Source: Flavobacteria bacterium BBFL7 (lineage in GTDB: Bacteria > Bacteroidota > Bacteroidia > Flavobacteriales > Flavobacteriaceae). Taken from it: a DNA stretch of 64,000 nt. The position numbers were made by a program, and so were the translations under genes. How positions within the stretch are numbered: position 1 is the first letter of the stretch; every line of letters starts with the position of its first letter. Below are positions 34,129 through 42,100 of this stretch, piece by piece. The stretch covers positions 1,024,884 through 1,088,883 of the forward strand of contig CH672374.1 in assembly GCA_000153385.1 (NCBI GenBank), in the 5' to 3' direction. The notes beneath the pieces were generated by a model. It saw nothing but the letters and a program-made list of their open reading frames with translations. It did not search any database and was not told the DNA's origin.

Positions 34129-35553
34129 ATGAAAGTTTTACTCACAGGTGCAAATGGTTATATAGGAATAAGGTTATTATATGAATTACTTAAACAGGAC
34201 CATGAAGTAATTTGTGCGGTGCGAAGTGCTACACGACTATCAGTACCACAAGAAATTAAAGATCAAATAGAAATAATCGAAATTGATTTTTTAAATCTTA
34301 AATCTGATCAAGAACTACCTAAGAATATAGATGCTGCATACTATCTTATACACTCCATGAGCAGTAGCACCGAGAGTTTTGACACAATGGAGGCAGATAG
34401 TGCCATGAATTTTGTACAACTCATCAATACCACAAATTGTAAGCAAGTTATCTATCTATCAGGTATTGTTAATGAAGAAAAGCTTAGTAAACATTTGCTT
34501 TCGCGAAAGCGTGTTGAAGATCTTCTCTATGAATCAACGGCTGAAGTAACTGTACTTAGAGCAGGAATCATTGTGGGAAGTGGAAGTTCTTCATTTGAAA
34601 TCATACGTGATTTATGTGAAAAGCTTCCCTTAATGATTACGCCGAAATGGGTGAATACTAAGACTCATCCTATAGCTATACGTAATGTGATGAGTTATTT
34701 AACTGGTGTTCTAGGCCGCGAAGATTGCTATAACCATAGTTATGATATAGGTGGTAAAAATGTTCTTACTTATAAAGAAATGATGACACGCTATGCCAAG
34801 ATGCGTAAAATTAAATTATACATCTTTACTGTTCCTGTGATGACGCCTAAATTAAGTTCTTACTGGTTATATTTTGTGACGAGCACCTCTTATAAACTGG
34901 CGCAAAACTTAGTCAACAGTATGGCGATTGAGGTTGTAGCACAACCTAATAATCTACGAGAAAAATTAGGAATAGAATTATATAGTTATGAAGAGGCACT
35001 AGATATGGCGTTTGCTAAAATTGAGCAAAATCAAGTAGCTAGTAGTTGGAAAGACTCTATGGTAAGCGGTCGTTTTAAACATAATCTCAATAAGTACAAA
35101 CAAGTACCCAGTTATGGATGTTTAAAAGACGCTCAAGAAATGAAAACAAATGATCCTGCTAGCGCACTAGAACGTATATGGTCTATAGGTGGTAAAAATG
35201 GATACTATTATGCTACATATTTATGGAAAATAAGAGGTTATGTAGATAAGATTATGGGTGGCGTAGGTCTACGTCGTGGCCGAACAAATACGAACACTAT
35301 TTATGCGGGAGATTCTTTAGATTTCTGGAGAGTTTTAGTAGCCGATAAAAAAGAAAAGAGGTTACTCTTATTTGCAGAAATGAGAGTTCCCGGAGAAGCC
35401 TGGTTAGAATTTGAAATTGATGAAGATGATGTTGTACATCAAACAGCCACCTTCAGACCACGAGGTATATGGGGACGACTATATTGGTATGCAATGCTAC
35501 CATTTCATTATTTCATATTTGCTGGTATGATGAGACGTATTGCAAAAGGTTAA
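34129..35553 (+). CDS. NAD(P)-binding SDR protein with C-terminal DUF2867 domain
   Basis: 474 residues. The N-terminal Rossmann domain begins Leu-Leu-Thr-Gly-Ala-Asn-Gly-Tyr-Ile-Gly (4-13), an atypical/extended SDR motif resembling complex-I NDUFA9-type proteins, and runs to about 290. Residues about 320-474 resemble DUF2867 (Arg-Ile-Trp-Ser-Ile-Gly-Gly, Gly-Arg-x-Asn-Thr and a late Arg-Gly-Ile-Trp-Gly-Arg-Leu-Tyr-Trp). Substrate unknown. Residues Leu-Leu-Ser-Arg-Lys-Arg near 124-129 are encoded by the palindrome. Confidence 0.82.
   Translation: MKVLLTGANGYIGIRLLYELLKQDHEVICAVRSATRLSVPQEIKDQIEIIEIDFLNLKSDQELPKNIDAAYYLIHSMSSSTESFDTMEADSAMNFVQLINTTNCKQVIYLSGIVNEEKLSKHLLSRKRVEDLLYESTAEVTVLRAGIIVGSGSSSFEIIRDLCEKLPLMITPKWVNTKTHPIAIRNVMSYLTGVLGREDCYNHSYDIGGKNVLTYKEMMTRYAKMRKIKLYIFTVPVMTPKLSSYWLYFVTSTSYKLAQNLVNSMAIEVVAQPNNLREKLGIELYSYEEALDMAFAKIEQNQVASSWKDSMVSGRFKHNLNKYKQVPSYGCLKDAQEMKTNDPASALERIWSIGGKNGYYYATYLWKIRGYVDKIMGGVGLRRGRTNTNTIYAGDSLDFWRVLVADKKEKRLLLFAEMRVPGEAWLEFEIDEDDVVHQTATFRPRGIWGRLYWYAMLPFHYFIFAGMMRRIAKG
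34497..34510. repeat. GCTTTCGCGAAAGC palindrome, copy 6 (inside the SDR gene)
   Basis: Perfect 14-bp palindrome read as Leu-Ser-Arg-Lys-Arg, the same reading frame as the argB copy. Confidence 0.95.
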
Positions 35554-35556
35554 ATA

Positions 35557-35588
35557 AAAAAAGGGTAGAAATGATTCTACCCTTTTTT
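35557..35588. terminator. Bidirectional intrinsic terminator
   Basis: A 14-bp stem (35557-35570 with 35575-35588), ATGA loop, A- and T-runs on both sides, between convergent SDR and ctlX genes. Confidence 0.92.
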
Positions 35589-35596
35589 ATAATAAA

Positions 35597-36550
35597 TTAT
35601 TTCTTGATTATACTTTTTGGCAGAAACACTTCAGCCATCATGCATCTTACAGAACCACCGCCTAAGGTTTCTATTGTACTAATAGTCGGGTGTAAAATTT
35701 CATTGTGCTTTTCTAACTTATTGATTTGTTCAACTGTTAATGACTGATATGCTTGATCACTCATGACGAGTATTCTATTACCAGATTGATTATGCACTTG
35801 CATCATATTACCAGCAAAAGAATTTACTTGATCTTCAGTTATAGCAATTAATTCCTTACCATCTTCTTTTAAATGCTTTATAACATTCTTGCGTTCCGTT
35901 TTGTCATCTATACAATCTAGACAGATAACTGCATAATTTTCTCCTAGTGCCATCATTACATTAGTATGATAAATAGGCAATCGATCATCTTCAACCGTTT
36001 GATAAGCTGTGAAGATTACAGGTGTATATTCAAAATCTTCACAAAACTCTATGAATAACTCTTCATCTGCACGTGGAGAGATACTACAATAGGCCTTTTT
36101 ATTAATACGATCTAATAGCAAACTACCGGTACCTTCTAAAAAGAACCCTTCATCTTCGGCACTTGTGTAATCTATAATATTTTCAATGCTAAAACCTTCT
36201 TTCTCGAGTGTATCAAGCACTTCTGGTCTACGCTCTAGACGTCTATTCTCAGCAAACATTGGGTAAAGAGCGATATCTCCATTTTGATGTGTTGATATCC
36301 AATTATTTGGGAAAATAGAATCAGGCGTATCATTTTTTTCATCATCTGAAATGACAATTACATTGATCCCTTTATTTTTTAAGGCTGTTGTAAAAGCATC
36401 AAATTCTTCTTGTGCTTGATTATTGGCAACTTCATTTTTAATACGTTGATGCGCTTCTTGATCTTGATAATAATTATTAACAGCTGTTTGCTCGTTCAAA
36501 CGAAATTGTACCGGTCTTACCATAAAAACCGTATCGGTAATTTGTTTCAT
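35597..36550 (-). CDS. ctlX: Citrulline utilisation hydrolase CtlX-like guanidine-modifying enzyme
   Basis: 317 residues from the ATG at 36550, which overlaps the stop of the preceding gene as TAATG; the frame is open further upstream but only inside that gene. It belongs to the guanidino-modifying (arginine deiminase-like) superfamily: Phe-Pro-Asn-Asn-Trp near 82, a His in Tyr-His-Thr-Asn-Val near 198 and the nucleophilic Cys in Gly-Gly-Gly-Ser-Val-Arg-Cys about 15 residues from the C-terminus. Similar genes are named CtlX. It probably acts on citrulline or a related ureido/guanidino compound, together with its neighbour. Confidence 0.8.
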   Translation of the reverse strand: MKQITDTVFMVRPVQFRLNEQTAVNNYYQDQEAHQRIKNEVANNQAQEEFDAFTTALKNKGINVIVISDDEKNDTPDSIFPNNWISTHQNGDIALYPMFAENRRLERRPEVLDTLEKEGFSIENIIDYTSAEDEGFFLEGTGSLLLDRINKKAYCSISPRADEELFIEFCEDFEYTPVIFTAYQTVEDDRLPIYHTNVMMALGENYAVICLDCIDDKTERKNVIKHLKEDGKELIAITEDQVNSFAGNMMQVHNQSGNRILVMSDQAYQSLTVEQINKLEKHNEILHPTISTIETLGGGSVRCMMAEVFLPKSIIKK

Positions 36551-37470
36551 TAATCTCTTATTAGTGGTAAAGTAGAACATCTTAATAAACCTTCTTGTTT
36601 AGATATTTCGGCATAGGGAACTTCTTCTACTCTAATGCCATGACTACGCAACCAAGAATTTAAACGTATGAAATTTTTCTCTGAAATTACCACATCAGGT
36701 GCTATCGAAAAGATATTAGAGTTCATATGATACATTTCTTCTTGTGTAATCTCAAAACAGTTCTCCTTACCAAAAAAGTCAACTAGATATTGATATTCTT
36801 CCTCTTCTAAAAATCCATTTTTATGGATAATACATTTGTCTTTTCCAACCGGTTGAAAGCAGCAATCTAGGTGTAATGCATTATTGTAAGGATCAAGATT
36901 ATCCTTGCGCAGGTTAAAGCTTACTACTTTCTTATTAGGAAAAGTTTTTTTCAACCAATCAACAGCTTCCACATTTGTGCGAGCGATAATATAATCTGCA
37001 TAATCTGCTCCTCGATAAGTACCTACAAAAATATAATCGCCGTGTAACATTACATCACCACCTTCTATATGCACCTCTTCAGGTGGTCTTATTACATATT
37101 TAGAATCAATTTGATCAATGACATATTGGATTGCTTCTATTTCTTCTTCTCGATCTGGTAATATATTTGCCTTGACAAAAGTATTATCAATTACAAACCC
37201 TATATCTCTCGTGAAAATTTGATTACAATTTTCAATATGCTCAGGTCGATATACTTTAACGCCATATTTCTCAAAAACACCATTAACGGCTTCCATTTCG
37301 GCAACCATATCATCATTTGCAGGATAAGTTCCAGCTATGATATGTTCACGTGATTTAGGATCGTAAGCATCCTCTAATGCAGGAACAGGACCATTGCTAG
37401 CTGCTGTCCCTAGAATGACAGCACGTAAGCGAGACGTCTCATTAATTACACTAAGATTTAATTTATTCAT
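36550..37470 (-). CDS. Dimethylarginine dimethylaminohydrolase / arginine deiminase-like enzyme
   Basis: 306 residues of the guanidino-modifying superfamily. Visible are the early Arg-Ala-Val-Ile-Leu-Gly strand, Thr-Arg-Asp-Ile-Gly (about 88-92), Glu-Gly-Gly-Asp (135-138), the catalytic His in Leu-His-Leu-Asp-Cys-Cys (about 197-202) and the Cys nucleophile in Leu-Arg-Cys-Ser-Thr-Leu-Pro (near 298). It could hydrolyse arginine, methylarginine or another guanidine compound, or be an amidinotransferase; context with CtlX favours arginine/citrulline breakdown. Confidence 0.82.
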   Translation of the reverse strand: MNKLNLSVINETSRLRAVILGTAASNGPVPALEDAYDPKSREHIIAGTYPANDDMVAEMEAVNGVFEKYGVKVYRPEHIENCNQIFTRDIGFVIDNTFVKANILPDREEEIEAIQYVIDQIDSKYVIRPPEEVHIEGGDVMLHGDYIFVGTYRGADYADYIIARTNVEAVDWLKKTFPNKKVVSFNLRKDNLDPYNNALHLDCCFQPVGKDKCIIHKNGFLEEEEYQYLVDFFGKENCFEITQEEMYHMNSNIFSIAPDVVISEKNFIRLNSWLRSHGIRVEEVPYAEISKQEGLLRCSTLPLIRD

Positions 37471-37547
37471 AATGCGAATTTAATAATATAAGGGTCTATT
37501 ATTTAAGGAATCAACAATGACTTTATCAACTTTATTTTATAACAAAA

Positions 37548-37576
37548 AACTCTCTAACACAGTGTGCTAGAGAGTT
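37548..37576 (-). terminator. Intrinsic terminator of gltA
   Basis: A 13-bp stem (37564-37576 with 37548-37560, 3-nt loop) whose single mismatch becomes a G-U pair only in minus-strand RNA, followed on that strand by a T-run. Confidence 0.88.
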
Positions 37577-37599
37577 CATATATTAATAACTAGAAAATA

Positions 37600-38886
37600 T
37601 TACCTTTCAGACACTTCTTTAAATGGTCTGTGATTTTCACCTGTATAAACCTGACGTGGTCTACCTATAGGCTCTTTATTCTCACGCATTTCTTTCCATT
37701 GTGCAATCCATCCTGGAAGACGTCCTAATGCAAACATTACAGTGAACATTTCAACTGGAATTCCCATAGCTCTATAAATAATACCAGAATAGAAGTCAAC
37801 GTTAGGATATAGCTTACGATCTACAAAGTAAGAATCTTCAAGAGCTTCTTTCTCAAGACCTTTTGCGATATCTAAAATAGGATCATCTACTCCTAATGAG
37901 TTAAGCACCTCATCTGCTGCTACTTTAATGATTTTTGCACGAGGATCAAAATTCTTATATACTCTATGTCCGAATCCCATTAAACGGAATGGGTCACTTT
38001 TATCTTTAGCTTTGGCCATGTACTTTTTAGTATCACCACCATCTTCTTTTATCGCTTCAAGCATTTCTAATACCGCTTGATTTGCACCACCATGAAGTGG
38101 TCCCCATAAAGCATTAATTCCAGCACTCAAACTAGCAAATAATCCTGCATGAGAAGAACCTACAATACGTACTGTACTAGTTGAACAGTTTTGCTCATGG
38201 TCTGCATGAAGAATTAATAATTTATCTAATGCGCTTGCGATTCTTTCATCCACATTATATTCAGCATTAGGTTTTTTAAACATCATTTTTAAAATGTTCT
38301 CAACATAACCTAAGTTGTCATCTCCATAATCTAATGGCTGACCTGTTCTTTTTCTAAGTGCCCATGCAACTAAAACAGGGAATTTTCCCATAATGTTAAC
38401 AATTGCCTTATACATATCCTCTTCACTGTCCACATTTACTGACGATGGATTAAATGCTATCAATGCACTTGTAAGTGAAGAAAGTACTCCCATCGGGTGA
38501 GCAGACTTAGGAAATCCATCTAGAATTTTCTTTACATCTTCATCTACATGAGAATTTGCTTTAATGTCTGCATGAAATTTATCTAATTGCGCTTGTGTAG
38601 GCAATTCTCCAAAAATCAATAGATAAGCTACTTCTAAAAAATCTGCTTTATCAGCTAGTTCCTCAATGGAATAACCACGGTATCTTAGAATACCTTCTTC
38701 TCCATTTAAAAACGTGATAGCGCTTTCACAACTACCTGTATTTTTATATCCAGGATCAATTGTGGTAACTCCACCTGTTGCACCTCTTAAAGCCTTAATA
38801 TCTATGGCTTTTTCATTTTCTGTTCCAGTGATAATTGGGAATTCATATTTATTCCCATCGATTTCTAAGATAGCTTTTTCTGACAT
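37600..38886 (-). CDS. gltA: Citrate synthase
   Basis: Condenses acetyl-CoA and oxaloacetate, first step of the TCA cycle. It has 428 residues. Catalytic motifs are the His in Trp-Gly-Pro-Leu-His-Gly-Gly-Ala-Asn, His in Phe-Gly-His-Arg-Val-Tyr and Asp in Phe-Tyr-Ser-Gly-Ile region (near 365), with an N-terminal beta domain of the long NADH-sensitive bacterial type. Own promoter and terminator. Confidence 0.96.
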   Translation of the reverse strand: MSEKAILEIDGNKYEFPIITGTENEKAIDIKALRGATGGVTTIDPGYKNTGSCESAITFLNGEEGILRYRGYSIEELADKADFLEVAYLLIFGELPTQAQLDKFHADIKANSHVDEDVKKILDGFPKSAHPMGVLSSLTSALIAFNPSSVNVDSEEDMYKAIVNIMGKFPVLVAWALRKRTGQPLDYGDDNLGYVENILKMMFKKPNAEYNVDERIASALDKLLILHADHEQNCSTSTVRIVGSSHAGLFASLSAGINALWGPLHGGANQAVLEMLEAIKEDGGDTKKYMAKAKDKSDPFRLMGFGHRVYKNFDPRAKIIKVAADEVLNSLGVDDPILDIAKGLEKEALEDSYFVDRKLYPNVDFYSGIIYRAMGIPVEMFTVMFALGRLPGWIAQWKEMRENKEPIGRPRQVYTGENHRPFKEVSER

Positions 38887-38911
38887 TATAATATTTTGGA
38901 TTTAACTACTT

Positions 38912-38919
38912 CAAAAATA
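38912..38919 (-). promoter_or_regulatory. -7 element of gltA
   Basis: Minus strand TATTTTTG, full TAnnTTTG match, 25 nt before the ATG at 38886. Confidence 0.55.
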
Positions 38920-39056
38920 ATACATAGACCGTTAACTTGTCGTTAATCGGCACCACATATTTAACATATTTAAGAAAATATTTTGCTTTTATATATCGAT
39001 TTCGAGATTTATCGGTAATCTAATAGTTATTTAGGAATCAGATTGGTTTTGTAGTT

Positions 39057-39074
39057 ACGCTTTCGCGAAAGCGT
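39057..39074. repeat. GCTTTCGCGAAAGC palindrome, copy 7 (intergenic, 18 bp)
   Basis: 18-bp perfect palindrome ACGCTTTCGCGAAAGCGT in the gap between gltA and the metalloprotease gene, just past the latter's terminator. The rest of this 272-bp gap holds only the gltA promoter and the terminator at 39095. Confidence 0.95.
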
Positions 39075-39094
39075 TTTAAAAATAATCAATAAAA

Positions 39095-39122
39095 AAACGG
39101 CAATCATAAATGATCGCCGTTT
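39095..39122 (-). terminator. Intrinsic terminator of the metalloprotease gene
   Basis: A 13-bp stem (39110-39122 with 39095-39107). The one mismatch is a G-U pair only in minus-strand RNA, followed by T's on that strand. Confidence 0.85.
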
Positions 39123-39158
39123 CAGCTGTCTGATAGTTCCCAAAAACTTATTCAAACA

Positions 39159-42100
39159 TTATTTTACAATGATTTGTAAGGTGGCATTTTCTTCTAATGT
39201 TGAAACCTTTACTAAGTACATACCACTGCTTAACTTCAACGTTGGCTTTATAGTTAAGCTATTATTGAAAGTTGCGTCTTGAGTATGTATAATTTGACCT
39301 AGAGTATTATATAATACGACAGTAACATCTTTACCATTTAATAAATCACTTTGAATAGTAAATTCTCCACTAGTAACTGGATTAGGGAATATCCTCATGT
39401 TACCTTGAAGATTAACATCATTATTAGATAGTGTAACATTTTCAAAAACAATTTCAAATCTGTTTACATCATTACTAGCAGCATCACCAGGCACAACATC
39501 AAAATCGATAGCATTAGCTCCTTGCACAAGATCTGTGCGACTTGATGTAAGGTGATCCACTAATACAGGCTTCACTCCTACTAGGCCATCTATAAACACC
39601 TGCATTGTATATTGTGTTGATCTATAGCGATCGGTAAATAAAGTTATATAATCACCTACCACAGGCATCACATTCTTATCAATACTTAATAAACTGCCAT
39701 TATTTACGATAGCTAGCGTTTCATCTTGATTGTAAAATTTAACCGCATCATTTTGATCGACTTGCGGATTGTTAGAACTATTTATTCGTCGTACTGTTTG
39801 GTCAACTATAGTTTGAGTAGTACGATTTACAAGACTTACAATAACGCTAGAATTATTTTGTGGCTGACTGAAAATATTATTCAAATCTTCACTTACTGCT
39901 TTATGAGATTCTTTAAACGTAATATTAGTTGCTCCAGTAGCTTGAATGAATACAGACTGGCCTGGTTGCATATATTTATTTGCGTTACTAGCAAATGGTA
40001 TAGGATCACCATTAGCTGTACTCATATCTATGGTAGCATATCCACCTCTAGTATTTAAGTTAGGGTCCCAATAGTAGGCATAATTAACATTTAATCCTGA
40101 TGTCGAGACATCGTTAAGAACAGTTTTAAAGTCAACATTTGCTTGATATGGATTTGCAATCATTATAAAGTCTCCATTACTTGTTGCAAGTGAACTATTA
40201 AAGTCTCCTAAATGTAAATTTCCTTTAGCTCTCAATGTCGTATTAGTCGCTGTAGGAGCATTTTGCGTTATATCTACTGTCCTATCACCTCTGACCATTA
40301 ATCGATATGCGGTACCTACTTGCAAAGTACTGACATCAGTATTAGCTTGATTCACCCATGTAGAATTTATCGCATCATAAGTAAACATTGATGCGTTACC
40401 AGATGCTGTCATATCAAATCCATTTGCACCAGTAAGTGATCCTGTTATATGTGTTCCTAAGCCTGCTGCAGTTGAACCGTTTTCTTGCCAATTTTGATAA
40501 ATTGAGTTTGTTGAGTTCACTGAAGAAGCAATTAATCTAAAGGCTCTTTTTGCAGGTATATATCGTTCCACTTGAACTACACCATTGATAGTTGCATTAC
40601 TAGCATCATCTAATTGAGCAGTACCGTTCATATCACTGCGGAATACAATATTACCATTTGTGTTTATAGTAGTACTCGCCGGAGTGAACAAGTCGTGTAT
40701 ATTCATTATAGAAGTAATTGAAATTGTATTGGATCCAGTCATAGTTACCTGACCTATATCAATAATTCCATCACCAGAAATCGATTGTGCTCCAGAACCT
40801 GAAAAAACTAATTCACCATCAGGAGCACCAATGTATCCATCTGTAGACAAATTACCTAGGATAGTAAAGCTAGTATTAAGAAATAAACTGTTAGAATTCC
40901 CTATAACTTCAAAATTATTAATCTGAGCATCTGTACCAACAATAGCTAATCCATTAATAACTTGTGCATTTAAGGAACCAGTATCTGCATTAGGAGCAAA
41001 AGGAGTCCAACCATTGTCAAAAATTAATGTAGGCTCTTCAATAGAAATATTGAAAGTCTGAGCATTCATTAAAGTATTAGAATCACCTAAAGCTGTGAAG
41101 TCAAAACTATCTGTTAATTCAAGCTCTACAGAATTATGATTATAAACAACCCTATCATTATTAAGATCTGCTTGAGTAAATGTATCACCTAAATTAAGAG
41201 CAACGCTACTTAATTCTAATGTACCTTGTCTAGGTAGACGAGTCAAAACATATACCATGTTTGCGTTAGTGGTTCCTGTTTGTTGAGTTCTCAGCAAAGT
41301 CTGATCAATTATAGAATTTGCTCCATATGCTGTGGTAAGCAAGTTATTTCTATTGTTATCAATGTCATTCACATATTGTAGTCTACCACAAACTGTTACA
41401 CTAAATTCTTCAAATGTCCCACCAGTACCTGATGTTCTATCAGTTGCTAATAATACCCATTCACCTTGTGCGCTTAATCCATTAAATCTTGAAAATGCCT
41501 GTCCAGGTCTTAAATTACCAGTTAGAGCGCCTGTGTATCCAGGATTACACGCAAATGCTGCAGTACCTTGATCGCTTACAATCAAATCAAAGTCTCTACC
41601 TGCAGCGCATTCTCTATTATACACTTCTGAGAAGCGACCAGAAGGTGAACTTAACTGCATTTTAATATGACCAGTGTCATTATGATCTGCTCGCATATAG
41701 AAACTTAAGTTAGTAATTTCAATATCATCTGGAACATTAACACGAGCACTTACTGCGTTAACATCTGTCTCCCAAATATTATCGCCATTTTCAAAATACT
41801 CATTATCATAAACATTACATACGTCTTGAGCTGTTTGGAATGCCGCTATAGATGCTATTGATCCTGTTACGCAACCATTTGATGGCGTTATTCTCCAATA
41901 ATATATCTGAGACGGGTTAAGGAGTGTTGTCTGTAAAGAAGTTTCATTTACAATAGTTGAACTTTCTACGATTGACGCAAAATCAGAGGTTGTAGAAACT
42001 TCTACTAAATAGCTAGAAGCACTAGGTAAGTCTTGCCATTCTAGTAATGGGTTGGCTACCTGATTACCAGCTCCATTTAAAGGCGATAAAATTGTAACCT

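Noticed and set aside
36551..36580. Longer start for ctlX
   Set aside because: It lies within the preceding enzyme's last codons; the TAATG overlap at 36550 is the better start.
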